Below, piece by piece: positions 9,612-19,510 of a stretch of 64,000 nt of DNA. Where the stretch lies: positions 45,264 through 109,263 of the forward strand of contig NZ_JPLA01000020.1 of assembly GCF_001010355.1 (NCBI RefSeq). The letters run 5' to 3'. The notes beneath the pieces are model-generated. The model worked only from the letters and a program-made list of their open reading frames with translations. It searched no databases and was not told where the DNA came from. Origin of the DNA: Dyella japonica DSM 16301. GTDB taxonomy: Bacteria; Pseudomonadota; Gammaproteobacteria; Xanthomonadales; Rhodanobacteraceae. The position numbers and the translations under genes were made by a program. Position 1 is the first letter of the stretch, and the number at the start of each line of letters is the position of its first letter.

Positions 9612-10916
9612 ATGGAAGGCAACGCATCGTCCGATCCACGTCCCCATGTCGTCATCCTCGGCGGCGGTTTCGGCGGTCTCGCCGCCGCACGCGAACTGGC
9701 CGACGCGAATGTCCGCGTCACGCTGATCGATCGGCGCAATCATCATCTGTTCCAGCCACTGCTCTACCAGGTCGCCACGGCAGGCCTTTCCGCGCCGTCG
9801 ATCGCCGCACCGCTGCGGCAGATCCTGCAGAAGGACAAGCACGTCACCGTTCTGATGGACGAAGCACTCGACGTCGACCTCGATCGCCGCATCGTGCATC
9901 TGGCGCAAGGCGAACTGCCCTATGACGCCTTGATCGTCGCCACCGGCGCCACCCACGCCTACTTCGGCCATGACGAGTGGGAGCGCTATGCGCCAGGCCT
10001 GAAGACGCTGGAAGACGCTTTCACCATCCGCCGTCGCGTGCTGATCGCGTTCGAACGCGCCGAGCGCGAAGAGGATCCGGCGAAACGACAGGCGTGGCTC
10101 AATTTCGTGGTAGTCGGCGGCGGCGCCACCGGCGTGGAACTGGCCGGCACACTGGCGGAAATCGCACGCCACACTTTGCCGCGCGAGTTTCGCCGCGCCG
10201 ATCCGCGCATGGCCAACGTGCTGCTGGTCGAGGCCGGTCCGAAACTGCTGCCGGCCTTCGCGCCCGACCTCACCGAAAAAGCCCGGCGCCAGCTGGAAAA
10301 ACTGGGTGTGGAAGTGCGCCTGAACACCTCCGTCACCGCCATCGACGAACACGGCGTGATGCTGGGCGACACGCCGTATCCCGCGCGCACCGTGCTATGG
10401 GCGGCCGGCGTCGCCGCGTCGCCGCTGGGTGCTCGCCTGGGTGCGCCGGTGGATCGCGCAGGGCGCGTGCTGGTGGAAGCAGATCTCAGCCTGCCCGGTC
10501 ATCCCGACGTGTTCGTGATCGGCGACCTGGCCAGCGTGACCCAGGCCGACGGCAAGCCCGTGCCGGGCGTGGCGCCGGCGGCCAAACAGATGGGGCACCA
10601 CGCCGCGGCCACGCTCAAGGCCCGCTGGCGCGGCGAGACCGCGACCAAGCCGTTCCGCTATCGCGACGATGGCTCGCTCGCCACCATCGGGCGCATGGCT
10701 GCCGTGGCCCAGTTTGGCCGCGTGAAACTGTCCGGCCTGCTGGCCTGGTGGGTCTGGCTGATCGCCCACATCGCCTTCCTGATCGGCTTCCGCAACCGGC
10801 TGGTGGTGATGCTGGACTGGGCCTGGGCGTATTGGACCTACCAGCGCCATGCCCGCATCGTCACCGGCATCGATGAGCGGACCACCTCGACATCGACTTT
10901 GCCGCGCGACGCTTAG
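9612..10916 (+). CDS. ndh: type II NADH dehydrogenase (NDH-2)
   Basis: A 434-residue flavoprotein that passes electrons from NADH to quinone without proton pumping. The FAD-binding dinucleotide fold VILGGGFGGLAA lies near 15-26 and the NAD-binding fold VVVGGGATGVELAG near 170-183. DVFVIGDLA near 297-305 is the FAD ribityl contact. The C-terminal hydrophobic, Trp-rich helix (WWVWLIAHIAFLIGF) is the membrane-anchoring region typical of NDH-2. AAGGAG lies 8 bases before the ATG. It is in tandem with priA (52-base gap) and transaldolase, possibly one transcript. Confidence 0.93.
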   Translation: MEGNASSDPRPHVVILGGGFGGLAAARELADANVRVTLIDRRNHHLFQPLLYQVATAGLSAPSIAAPLRQILQKDKHVTVLMDEALDVDLDRRIVHLAQGELPYDALIVATGATHAYFGHDEWERYAPGLKTLEDAFTIRRRVLIAFERAEREEDPAKRQAWLNFVVVGGGATGVELAGTLAEIARHTLPREFRRADPRMANVLLVEAGPKLLPAFAPDLTEKARRQLEKLGVEVRLNTSVTAIDEHGVMLGDTPYPARTVLWAAGVAASPLGARLGAPVDRAGRVLVEADLSLPGHPDVFVIGDLASVTQADGKPVPGVAPAAKQMGHHAAATLKARWRGETATKPFRYRDDGSLATIGRMAAVAQFGRVKLSGLLAWWVWLIAHIAFLIGFRNRLVVMLDWAWAYWTYQRHARIVTGIDERTTSTSTLPRDA

Positions 10917-10952
10917 GGTGGACAATCACGGTTTTCCAAGCCGGATATCGCC

Positions 10953-11912
10953 GTGTCTTCCCAACTCGAACAACTGCGCCAGTACACCACCGTGGTCGCC
11001 GACACCGGTGATATCGAAGCCATCGCCCGCTGGCGCCCGGTGGATGCCACCACCAACCCGTCGCTGCTGCTCAAGGCCATCGAGAATCCGAAGTTCGCGC
11101 CCCTGATCGAGGAATCGGTGGCGTGGGCCAAGGGCCAGAGCAACTCGCGCGAACAGCAGCTGGTGGATGCCAGCGATCACCTCGCCGTCGCCGTGGGCCG
11201 CAAGATCGTCGACATCGTGCCCGGCCGCGTCTCCACCGAAGTGGATGCACGCCTGTCGTTCGATGTGGACGCCTCCATCGCCAAAGCCGAGCGCCTGGTC
11301 GGTTTGTATGCCGAGCACGGCGTGTCGCGCGACCGCATCCTGATCAAGCTGGCCTCCACCTGGGAAGGCATCCGCGCGGCGGAGCAGCTGGAAAAGCGCG
11401 GCATCAACTGCAACCTCACCCTGCTGTTCTCGTTCGAACAGGCCGTGGCTTGCGCCGAAGCCGGTGTGTTCCTGATCTCGCCGTTCGTCGGCCGCATCAT
11501 GGACTGGTACGTGGCCAACACCGCCACCAAGACCTACGCGCCGGAAGAAGATCCGGGCGTGCAGTCCGTGCGCCGCATCTACGCCTGGTACAAGCAGCAC
11601 GGCTTCAAGACCGTGGTGATGGGCGCCAGCTTCCGCAACATCGGCCAGATCCAGGCCCTCGCCGGCTGCGACCGCCTCACCATCAGCCCCGACCTGCTGG
11701 AAAAGCTCGATCAGGACAGCGCGCCGCTGCAGCGCGCCCTCAACGACAACGGCGCCACCCAGGCGGCGCCCAAGCCGATCACCGAAGCGCAGTTCCGCTG
11801 GGGCCACAACGAAGATCCGATGGCCACCGACAAGCTGGCCGATGGCATCCGCAAATTCGCCGTGGATCAGCGCAAGCTGGAGAAGCTGTTGGCGGAGAAG
11901 CTCGGCGGCTGA
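10953..11912 (+). CDS. tal: transaldolase
   Basis: A 319-residue classical TalB-type transaldolase of the non-oxidative pentose phosphate pathway, transferring dihydroxyacetone between sugar phosphates. The Schiff-base Lys is K132 in [12 protein letters not shown], the same number as in E. coli. [10 protein letters not shown] near 33-42 and the [17 protein letters not shown] stretch are family hallmarks. The start codon is GTG at 10953, the only start that gives the conserved N-terminus. It lies 36 bases after ndh and is followed by an intrinsic terminator. Confidence 0.97.
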   Translation: MSSQLEQLRQYTTVVADTGDIEAIARWRPVDATTNPSLLLKAIENPKFAPLIEESVAWAKGQSNSREQQLVDASDHLAVAVGRKIVDIVPGRVSTEVDARLSFDVDASIAKAERLVGLYAEHGVSRDRILIKLASTWEGIRAAEQLEKRGINCNLTLLFSFEQAVACAEAGVFLISPFVGRIMDWYVANTATKTYAPEEDPGVQSVRRIYAWYKQHGFKTVVMGASFRNIGQIQALAGCDRLTISPDLLEKLDQDSAPLQRALNDNGATQAAPKPITEAQFRWGHNEDPMATDKLADGIRKFAVDQRKLEKLLAEKLGG

Positions 11913-11933
11913 TCGTCACGCGACTTCGAAAAG

Positions 11934-11963
11934 AAAAGCCCCGGCGAAAACCGGGGCTTTTTT
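11934..11963 (+). terminator. Rho-independent terminator of tal
   Basis: AAAAGCCCCGG - CGAAAA - CCGGGGCTTTTTT, an eleven-pair stem with a U-tract. The A-tract on the left also allows termination of the convergent efflux operon. Confidence 0.9.
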
Positions 11964-11976
11964 GTTCGACACCTTC

Positions 11977-12054
11977 TGTGGGAGCGCACCCTGTGCGCGA
12001 CGCAATCTTGCCTCACACGCTCCGATTGAGTCGCGCACAGGGTGCGCTCCCACA
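11977..12054. repeat. REP-like hairpin repeat (GTGGGAGCGC family)
   Basis: The left arm TGTGGGAGCGCACCCTGTGC... (11977-12001) and its reverse complement (12031-12054) flank a 29-base loop. This is the cleanest copy of a palindromic family found again at 39.0-39.5, 43.9, 60.5-61.0 and 62.5 kb, always outside genes. Here it lies between the convergent tal and the RND outer membrane gene. Confidence 0.9.
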
Positions 12055-12055
12055 C

Positions 12056-13534
12056 TTACTTGATGCCGCGCGCCTTCGCATCCGCCGTCAGATGATCCGG
12101 CGCGATCTCATCGCTCGTCCAGCCACCACCCAGCGCCCGCACCAGCTGCACGCTTGCCCGCAGCTGATTGGTCTGCAGCGACAACAAACTCAAATGCGCA
12201 TTGAGCGCATCGACCTGCGCCGTGACCACGTCGAGATAGCTGTTGGCGCCCTGCTTGTACAACGCGGTGGAAAGCTTCAGCGTCTTGTCGGCCGCGTTGG
12301 TGGCGTCGTTCTGATCGACCAGGGCGTTGCCGTAGTTGTTGATCAGCGACTGGTTGTCTTCCACCTGCTGGAAAGCCGTAAGCACGGTGCCGCGATACTG
12401 CGCACTGGCTTCGTCGAACGCCGCGTGCGCCTGCGCCACCTTGGCGCGACGCAGGCCACCATCGAACACGCTCAGCAGCAGGTTCGGGCCCAACGCCCAC
12501 ATCTGGCTTGGCGCATTGAGCAGATTGCCCCACGCACCGCTGGACACGCCGCCGGCCGCGCTCAAGGTCAGCGACGGGAAGAACGCCGAGCGCGCCACGC
12601 CGATCTGCGAGTTCGCCTCCGCCGTACGGCGCTCGGCCGCGGCGATATCCGGGCGGCGCTGCAACAGCGTCGATGGTATGCCCACCGGAACGGTCGGCAG
12701 AGCCGGCAAATCGGTCTTCGCCTCGATCGCGAAGCTGGAGGCCGACTGTCCCACCAGCACCGCAATCGCATGCTGCAGCAGATCTCGCTGCGCCTTGGCC
12801 TGCGAGAGCTGCGACTTGGTGGACGACAGCTGCGTCTGCGCACGGTCCACATCCAACCCGGATACCGCACCGCCGGCATGCAGCGTGGTGGTCAGCTGCA
12901 GCGCGCGCTGATAGGCATCCACTGTCTTCTGCAGCAGGTCGATTTGGCGATCGGCGCCCAACAGCTGCAGATAGGTATCGGCCAGCGTCGCTTCCAGGCT
13001 GAGGCGCACCGAGGCGAGATCGGCGGCCGACGCCTGTACTTCCGCGCGGCCGGCTGCCACGTTGTCGCGTACGCGGCCCCACAGGTCCACTTCGTACGAC
13101 GCCTGCAGCTGGGCCGAGTACAGGTCGTAGTACTCGGGCGATGTCGAACCGTGCAAGGGCGAGTTCAACGACTGCCGATTGCGGGTCGCGCCTGCACCTG
13201 CGGAAATCTGCGGAAACAGGTCGGCGCGGACCTGTGCCAGAACGTCGCGCGACTGCCGATAACTGGCAAGCGCGGCGGCGAGATCGGCGTTGTGCTCGAT
13301 CAGCTGATCCTCGAGCCCATTGAGGCGATCGTCCCCGTACAGCTTCCACCAGCCTTCGCGCGGCAACTGGTCGGCGGGCTGCGCCGGCGTCCACGGACCG
13401 CTTTGCGGTTGATACTGTTCGGCCACCGGTGCGTCCGGCGTCTTGTACGTCGGCGCCATCGAGCAGGCGCCCAGCGCCAAGGTGGCCGCCACCGTCACGG
13501 CGAGTTTCGTGGCGATGTACTTACGCTTTGTCAT
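12056..13534 (-). CDS. RND efflux outer membrane lipoprotein (OprM/NodT family)
   Basis: A 492-residue outer membrane channel of a tripartite pump. The signal ends in a lipobox (LALGAC, Cys about 23), and two tandem outer-membrane-efflux repeats follow, as in OprM. The stretches QRRPDIAAAERR and GANSYLDVVTAQ are family hallmarks. The start at 13534 overlaps the end of the adaptor gene by 14 bases, implying translational coupling; an in-frame codon ten residues earlier is less likely. It is the third gene of the leftward permease-adaptor-channel operon. Confidence 0.93.
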   Translation of the reverse strand: MTKRKYIATKLAVTVAATLALGACSMAPTYKTPDAPVAEQYQPQSGPWTPAQPADQLPREGWWKLYGDDRLNGLEDQLIEHNADLAAALASYRQSRDVLAQVRADLFPQISAGAGATRNRQSLNSPLHGSTSPEYYDLYSAQLQASYEVDLWGRVRDNVAAGRAEVQASAADLASVRLSLEATLADTYLQLLGADRQIDLLQKTVDAYQRALQLTTTLHAGGAVSGLDVDRAQTQLSSTKSQLSQAKAQRDLLQHAIAVLVGQSASSFAIEAKTDLPALPTVPVGIPSTLLQRRPDIAAAERRTAEANSQIGVARSAFFPSLTLSAAGGVSSGAWGNLLNAPSQMWALGPNLLLSVFDGGLRRAKVAQAHAAFDEASAQYRGTVLTAFQQVEDNQSLINNYGNALVDQNDATNAADKTLKLSTALYKQGANSYLDVVTAQVDALNAHLSLLSLQTNQLRASVQLVRALGGGWTSDEIAPDHLTADAKARGIK

Positions 13535-14717
13535 GAGGCTTGCCCGCCTGCGGGTTCTTCGCAATGCGCACTTCGTCGCCGTCGGCCAGGCCGTCCGGCG
13601 GATTGATGATCACGCGATCATTGCCGACCAGGCCCGAACCCACTTCGATGGTCTTGCCGAAGTCGCGGCGGATCGTGACCTTCTTGAAGTGCACGTGGTC
13701 GCTCGCATCCAGCGTGGCGACATGCAGGCCCTTGTCGTCGAAGATCAGCGCCTCGGCCGGCACGCGCAGACCCAGCGCGCTCGAACCGATCTTGAAGCTC
13801 ACGCTGGCATAGCTGCTCGGCAGCAGCTTGCCGTCCGGGTTGTCGACCAGCAGCTGCACCAGGGTGGTGCCCGAGGTTGGCGTGATCGAGCGGGCGTCCG
13901 CTTCCACCTTGGCGGTGAACGACTTGCCCGGGTACTCCGGCACGCTCAGCGTGGCTTCGTCGCCGCGATGGATCGCCGGTGCATACACCTGCGGCACGCG
14001 CACATAGACGCGCAGCTTGCTGGTGTCGGAGACGGTGAACAGCGGCGTGCCGGTACCGCTGGTGTCGGCGGTGATCAGCGCACCCACGTCGGTGTTGCGC
14101 GCCGTCACGCGGCCATCGAACGGAGCCACCAGCTTGGCGTACGACTTCAGCGCCTTCAGTCGATCGACGTTGGCCTGCGCCGAATTGGCCAGTGCCTGCT
14201 TGGCGGCGAGATCGCCGTTGAACTGGTCGACCGACTGCTGCGAGACCGAATCGGGATCGGTCTGGCGCAGTACCTGCCAGCGCTTCGCCGTGGTGCCGGC
14301 GAGCGCGGCATTGGCCTTGGCACTGGCCAGGTCGGCCAGACCCTGCAGCAGTTGCTGGTCGAGATCGGGCGTATCGATGACGCCGAGCACATCGCCCGCC
14401 TTCACCTGCGCGCCGATGTCCTTGTCCCACGACTTCAGGTAACCGCTGGTGCGGGCGAAGATCGGAGCGTTGGTGAACGCATCCATCTGCGCCGGCAATT
14501 CCAGCGGCGAGGAGCCGTTGGCGGATTCGGGTTCGGAGATGACGACCGTGGGAATGGCCTGTTCGTCGGTCCACTGGTGCAGGTTGCGCGCCTGCACGAT
14601 GCGGCTGGTGACGCCGATCACCACGATGGCGCCGAAGACGACGGCAGCGATCGCGGCGGCCAGTCGCAGGCGACGCGGCGACAAGTGGACCTCAGGAAGC
14701 TGGGTATGTTCAGACAT
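13521..14717 (-). CDS. RND efflux periplasmic adaptor (membrane fusion protein)
   Basis: A 398-residue adaptor. One N-terminal membrane helix lies at about 18-38 (LAAAIAAVVFGAIVVIGV), followed by lipoyl halves around an alpha-hairpin. The region with FARTSGYLKSWDKDIGAQVKAGD and the later APFDGRVTARNTDVGALI are the two lipoyl half-motifs of the HlyD/AcrA family. The start at 14717 overlaps the permease stop by 8 bases, and GGAG lies upstream. The protein bridges permease and channel; the substrate is not inferable. Confidence 0.93.
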   Translation of the reverse strand: MSEHTQLPEVHLSPRRLRLAAAIAAVVFGAIVVIGVTSRIVQARNLHQWTDEQAIPTVVISEPESANGSSPLELPAQMDAFTNAPIFARTSGYLKSWDKDIGAQVKAGDVLGVIDTPDLDQQLLQGLADLASAKANAALAGTTAKRWQVLRQTDPDSVSQQSVDQFNGDLAAKQALANSAQANVDRLKALKSYAKLVAPFDGRVTARNTDVGALITADTSGTGTPLFTVSDTSKLRVYVRVPQVYAPAIHRGDEATLSVPEYPGKSFTAKVEADARSITPTSGTTLVQLLVDNPDGKLLPSSYASVSFKIGSSALGLRVPAEALIFDDKGLHVATLDASDHVHFKKVTIRRDFGKTIEVGSGLVGNDRVIINPPDGLADGDEVRIAKNPQAGKPHDKA

Positions 14718-17700
14718 GGGCGGGTACTCCGGCATGGTCAGCCGAATCAGCGTCAGGCGCGTGCTTGTAACGCGCATGCACAATGGAGAAAACGACGGGA
14801 ACGAAGATCAGCGTGGCGGTGGTCGCAAACAGCAGGCCACCGATCACGGCGCGACCCAGCGGTGCGTTCTGCTCACCGCCGTCGCCCAGGCCCAGGGCCA
14901 TCGGCACCATGCCGATGATCATGGCCAGCGCGGTCATCAGCACCGGACGGAAGCGCACGAAGCCTGCCTCGCGCGCCGCCAGCGTGGCGTCGCCGTGGAT
15001 GGCCAGGCGCTCGCGGCAGAAGCTCACCACCAGCACCGAGTTGGCGGTCGCCACACCCATGCACATGATGGCGCCCGTGAGTGCCGGCACCGACAAGGTG
15101 GTATGCGTGACGAACAACATCCACACGATGCCGGCGAGCGCCGCGGGCAAGGCGGTGATGATCACGAACGGATCGGTCCAGGACTGGAAGTTCACCACGA
15201 TCAGCAGATAGACCAGCACGGCCGAACCCAGCAGGCCAAACAGCAGGCCGAAATAGGCGTCGTGCATGGTCTGCACCTGGCCGAGCAGCGCCACGTTCGC
15301 GCCCTTGGGCAGGTCTTTCCTGGTGTCGTCCAGCACCTTCTGGATATCGCCGGCCACGGCGCCCAGATCACGTCCCTGGATGGCGGTGTAGATCTCCACC
15401 ATCGACTGGATGTTGTACTGGCTCACGATGGTGTTGCGATGCGTGCGCGTGATGTCCGCCAGCGCGCCCAGCACCTGCGCATTGCCGCCGCTCTTGGCGG
15501 TAATCGGCAGATTGCTCAGCTGTGCCAAGGAATCGAGCTGGTACTGCGGCACCTGCGCCGAGATCGGATAGGTGACGTTGTTGTCCGGATTCAACCAATA
15601 GGTCGGCGCCACCTGCGCGGTACCGGAAAGGTCGGCAATCAGGCTGTTGGTCACGTCGCCTTCGGTCAGGCCCAGCAACTGCGCACGGGTGCGGTCCACG
15701 TCGATGCGGAAGGCCGGCTGCGCCTGCGACTGCTGCAGTCGTGCATCCACCACGCCCGGAATCTGGCGCAGCTTGTTGAGCACTTCGTTGGCATAGGCGA
15801 AATTCTTCTCCAGGCTCCTGCCGCGGATCTGCAGATCGATCGGGGCGGGCGAACCGAAGTTCAGGATCTGGCTGACGATGTCCGCTGGCGGGAACGAGAA
15901 CGTGGTGCCCGGGAACAACCGCGGCAGCCTTTCGCGCAGGACCTTCACGTACTCCGCGCTCGGGTGGTGGCCTTCCTTCAGCGAGATCTGGATATCGCCG
16001 TCGGACTCGCCCACTTCGCCAGTGTTGTTGTAGATCGTGTTGATCGAACTGGAATACTGGCCGATGTTGTCGATCATCGCATCGAGCTCATCCGGCGGTA
16101 TCACCTGACGGATGGCCTTCTGGATGTCCGCAAACTCCGCCGCCGTGGTCTCCACGCGCGTGCCTACCGGGACGCGTGCGTGCACCAGGATCTGGCCGCC
16201 GTCGACATCGGGGAAGAAGTTGCTGCCCAGACCCGGCAACAGCGCGAACGACAACAGCACGAAGGCGAGGAAGCCGACCACGAACACCTTGCGGTTTTCC
16301 AGCGCGAGATGCAGCACGCCGCTGTATCCGGCACGGAACTTCTCGAAGCGATTGACGAAACCTTGCTGGAAGCGGCCCAGGATCGTCTTCGGCGCCGGCT
16401 GCTCGATATGCTGGCCGTGCTCGTCCACCGTGGCCGGATGCGCCTGCAACAGGTACTTCGCCATGGTCAGCACGAGCGTACGCGACAGGATGAAGGAGAA
16501 GATCATGGCGAAGATCACCGCCTCCGCCATCGGCACGAACAGGTAGCGCGCCACGCCCGGCAGGAAGAACATCGGCACGAACACGATGCAAATGCAGCAC
16601 AGCGAGACGAACGCAGGCACGATGATCTGCGCCGAGCCATCCACGATCGCGGTGATGACGTCCTTGCCCTGCTCCAGGTGCCAGTTGATGTTCTCGATGG
16701 TCACCGTGGCTTCGTCCACCAGGATGCCCACCGCCAGCGCGAGGCCACCGAGCGTCATGATGTTGAGCGTCTGGCCGATCGCCGACAGCGTGAACACCGA
16801 GCCCAGCACCGCCAGCGGAATCGAGGTGGTGATGATCAAGGTGGAACGCCAGCTGCCCAGGAACAACAGGATCATCAGGCTGGTCAGCGCCGCGGCGATG
16901 ATGCCTTCGCGCACCACGCCGTCGATGGAGGCGCGCACGAACACCGACTGGTCGCCGATCGGCTTGATGGTCAGGTTGTCCGGCAGCGAATCCTTCATCT
17001 CCGCAAGCTTGGCGCGCGCGCCCGCCACGATGGCGAGGGTAGAGGTGGAGCCGTTCTTCAGGATCGACAGCATGGTCGAGCGCACGCCATCCACGTGCAC
17101 GATATTGGTCTGCGGCGGGGCGCCGTCGCGCACATGGGCGACATCGCGCACGTAGATCGTCGTACCGTTGACCATCTTGACCGGCAGGTCTTCCAGCTCA
17201 CTCACGTGGGTGGCAGCGTTGTTCAGCTCCATCACGTATTCATATCGGCCGATCTTCTGCGTGCCGATCGGGCTGATCTGCTGCTGGTTGGCCAGCGCGT
17301 TCGCCACGTCCTGGGTGGACAGGCCACGCGCCTGCAGCGCCGCCGGATCCACGTCCAACTGCACCTGGCGCGTCTTGCCGCCGAACGGATAGGGAATCGC
17401 CGCGCCCGGCACCGTCACCAGCTGCGGGCGCAACTGGTTGAGACCAAGGTCACCCAGCTGCTGCTCGGACAGCCCCTTGCCCGACAGCGCCACCTGCAGG
17501 ATCGGCACGGTAGACGCGTTGTAGTTGACGATCAGCGGCGGCGTGGCGCCGGCTGGCATCTGCTTGAGGATGGTCTGCGCAATCGCCGTCACCTGCGCAT
17601 TCGCCGTGGCGATGTTCACGCCCGGCTGGAAGAAGATCTTGGTGATGCCCATGCCATTGATCGACTCCGACTCGATGTGCTCGATGTCGTTGACGGTCGT

Positions 17701-17919
17701 GGTGAGCACGCGCTCGAACGGCGTGTTCATGCGGCCGGACATCTGATCGGGCGTCATGCCGGTGAACTGCCAGGACACGGCGATCACCGGAATATTGATT
17801 TCCGGAAAAATGTCGGTGGGCGTACGCGCCGCGGCCATCACACCAAAGATGAGAATGGTCAGGGCGAAAACGATGAATGTATAGGGCCGCGTAAGCGCGA
17901 TCCGGACGATGCCAAGCAT
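14710..17919 (-). CDS. RND family efflux permease (AcrB/MdtB type)
   Basis: A 1069-residue inner membrane proton antiporter with twelve predicted helices and two large periplasmic loops in repeated halves. The N-terminus IVRIALTRPYTFIVFAL is typical. The helix-4 proton-relay motif reads LVDEAT, where most HAE permeases have VDDA: the first Asp is kept and the second is Glu. The start at 17919 gives the family N-terminus; no good Shine-Dalgarno sequence is visible there. It is the first gene of the efflux operon, 157 bases downstream of the two-component system on the same strand. Confidence 0.93.
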   Translation of the reverse strand: MLGIVRIALTRPYTFIVFALTILIFGVMAAARTPTDIFPEINIPVIAVSWQFTGMTPDQMSGRMNTPFERVLTTTVNDIEHIESESINGMGITKIFFQPGVNIATANAQVTAIAQTILKQMPAGATPPLIVNYNASTVPILQVALSGKGLSEQQLGDLGLNQLRPQLVTVPGAAIPYPFGGKTRQVQLDVDPAALQARGLSTQDVANALANQQQISPIGTQKIGRYEYVMELNNAATHVSELEDLPVKMVNGTTIYVRDVAHVRDGAPPQTNIVHVDGVRSTMLSILKNGSTSTLAIVAGARAKLAEMKDSLPDNLTIKPIGDQSVFVRASIDGVVREGIIAAALTSLMILLFLGSWRSTLIITTSIPLAVLGSVFTLSAIGQTLNIMTLGGLALAVGILVDEATVTIENINWHLEQGKDVITAIVDGSAQIIVPAFVSLCCICIVFVPMFFLPGVARYLFVPMAEAVIFAMIFSFILSRTLVLTMAKYLLQAHPATVDEHGQHIEQPAPKTILGRFQQGFVNRFEKFRAGYSGVLHLALENRKVFVVGFLAFVLLSFALLPGLGSNFFPDVDGGQILVHARVPVGTRVETTAAEFADIQKAIRQVIPPDELDAMIDNIGQYSSSINTIYNNTGEVGESDGDIQISLKEGHHPSAEYVKVLRERLPRLFPGTTFSFPPADIVSQILNFGSPAPIDLQIRGRSLEKNFAYANEVLNKLRQIPGVVDARLQQSQAQPAFRIDVDRTRAQLLGLTEGDVTNSLIADLSGTAQVAPTYWLNPDNNVTYPISAQVPQYQLDSLAQLSNLPITAKSGGNAQVLGALADITRTHRNTIVSQYNIQSMVEIYTAIQGRDLGAVAGDIQKVLDDTRKDLPKGANVALLGQVQTMHDAYFGLLFGLLGSAVLVYLLIVVNFQSWTDPFVIITALPAALAGIVWMLFVTHTTLSVPALTGAIMCMGVATANSVLVVSFCRERLAIHGDATLAAREAGFVRFRPVLMTALAMIIGMVPMALGLGDGGEQNAPLGRAVIGGLLFATTATLIFVPVVFSIVHARYKHAPDADSADHAGVPAHV

Positions 17920-17959
17920 GCGGGGGATTTCCGTGCGCGAAATGATGCGTCGCGGCAAA

Positions 17960-18063
17960 TTTTCGCATGCAGCGAAAACTCTCAATAGAGCTTGGAGGAT
18001 GAAGATAATTTCATGTTGTACGCGGTGACTGCGTTGCGCACGCAGATGAAACTATCTTCATCT
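17960..18063. promoter_or_regulatory. putative operator region of the RND operon
   Basis: Two palindromes share ATGAA-N6-TTCAT: 17999-18014 (ATGAA GATAAT TTCAT) and 18044-18063 (AGATGAA ACTATC TTCATCT). A third palindrome, TTTTCGC-N5-GCGAAAA, lies at 17960-17978, 41 bases before the permease start. The first two are 47 bases apart and probably bind the adjacent OmpR-type regulator; this is inference. Confidence 0.55.
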
Positions 18064-18076
18064 TGCCGATCAGCCC

Positions 18077-19510
18077 TCAGGCCGTCATCGGCGTGACTTC
18101 CGGCACAGAGCGGGACAGGCAGGTGCCGGGTTTTTCATCCGGCGCGAGGGCGTAGCAGTACAAGGTCAGCCGCGCACCGTTGCTGCTGGCGTCGCCAATA
18201 TCGAGCGCATAGCCGTGCAGACGCACGATGGCGCTGACGATGCTGAGCCCCAGGCCCGAACCGCCGGTGGTGCGGCTGTTGTCGCCACGGTAGAAGCGAC
18301 GCGTCACCGCGTCGCGCTCGTCAGCCGGAATTCCGGGGCCGCTGTCGATCACATCCACGCGCGGTCCACGCTTGTCCATGCTCGCGCGCAGGCTGACCTT
18401 GCCGCCCGCCGGCGTGAACTTGATCGCATTACCCACCAGGTTCGCCAGCGCCTCAAACAGCAGATGCGCATCCGCACGCACGGGCTGCAGCGACTGGATG
18501 TCGACCTCGAAGGTCTGGCCGCGATCCTCGGCGACGGGCGCATAGAACTCGTGCACCTGGCGCAGCACCTGCCCCACGTCCACTTCATCGAAGCAGGCCG
18601 CGCGATGGCGGTCTTCCAGTTCGGACACCCGCAGCAGCGCGCGGAAACGCGTTAGCACTTCGTCGATATCGACGATGCACGACTCCACCAGCGCCGACTC
18701 GGGCTCGCCATCGAGTTGCTGCTGCGTGCGGTACAGGCGTGCACGCAGGCGCGTCAGCGGCGTGCGCAGGTCGTGGGCGATGTTGTCGCAAACGCCCTTC
18801 ACTTCGTTCATCAGCCGCTCGATCTCGCCGAGCATGGTGTTGACGATGCCGGCCAGCTGGTCGAGTTCATCGCCGCGACGGCTGATCGGCAGGCGCTTGG
18901 AGAGATCGCCTTGCCGGATCGGATCGGTCGCGTCCTGCAGCGCACGGATGCGCTTCTCCGGACCGCGACGCAACAGGAAGCCGCCGAGCAGACCGGGAAT
19001 GATGGTCAGCGAGATGCCCCACAGCAGCGCTCGGCGCACGATCGCGCCGATGCCGTCGATGGTGCTGATGTCCTTGGCGATCACCAGGATGTCGCCATTG
19101 GGCAGGGTCGAGGCCAGGCCGCGTGCGCGTACGCGCTCCGCATCGCGGTCGGAGCGCGGCAGGCCGTGCCTGAGCAGGTGCACCTGCCCGTCGCGCAGCA
19201 GCGACGCCGGCAGATGGTCGATATTGCCTGCCACCGGCTGGTGATCCTTGTCGAACAGGCCCACCGACATGATGCCGTGCGGATCGATCGCAGCAGCCGC
19301 ATCCACCGTCGCGGCCAGGCGCGCCGGATCGGTCGAGGCGATGTAATGCATGCGTTGCTGCAGCATCTGGTCGATCACGCTGTTGAGATAGCGCGTGGTC
19401 TCCCACTGGATCGCGCCAACCAGCACCGCACCCCATACGACGAACAAGGCGCCGTAGATGAGGATCAACCGCGAGGTGGTCGAATGCCAGCTATTGGGAC
19501 GTGCTTTCAT
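18077..19510 (-). CDS. sensor histidine kinase
   Basis: A 477-residue membrane kinase. Membrane helices lie near 13-33 and about 163-185, enclosing a periplasmic sensor of about 130 residues. A HAMP domain and the phospho-acceptor His in DNIAHDLRTPLTRLR follow. The ATPase has N box NLVGNAIKFTP, G1 DSGPGIP and G2 GSGLGLSIV. The start overlaps the response regulator stop by 4 bases (ATGA), so the two are translationally coupled. It sits directly upstream of the RND operon, which suggests it senses envelope stress, metals or toxic compounds and controls the pump. The signal is unknown. Confidence 0.93.
   Translation of the reverse strand: MKARPNSWHSTTSRLILIYGALFVVWGAVLVGAIQWETTRYLNSVIDQMLQQRMHYIASTDPARLAATVDAAAAIDPHGIMSVGLFDKDHQPVAGNIDHLPASLLRDGQVHLLRHGLPRSDRDAERVRARGLASTLPNGDILVIAKDISTIDGIGAIVRRALLWGISLTIIPGLLGGFLLRRGPEKRIRALQDATDPIRQGDLSKRLPISRRGDELDQLAGIVNTMLGEIERLMNEVKGVCDNIAHDLRTPLTRLRARLYRTQQQLDGEPESALVESCIVDIDEVLTRFRALLRVSELEDRHRAACFDEVDVGQVLRQVHEFYAPVAEDRGQTFEVDIQSLQPVRADAHLLFEALANLVGNAIKFTPAGGKVSLRASMDKRGPRVDVIDSGPGIPADERDAVTRRFYRGDNSRTTGGSGLGLSIVSAIVRLHGYALDIGDASSNGARLTLYCYALAPDEKPGTCLSRSVPEVTPMTA

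Noticed and set aside
11123-13606. 827-codon plus-strand frame across tal and the efflux genes
   Set aside because: It crosses the tal terminator and is a shadow of two supported genes on different strands.
14449-17988. 1179-codon open frame antisense to the RND permease
   Set aside because: Composition (His/Arg/Gln) and full overlap with a well-supported permease mark it as a shadow.
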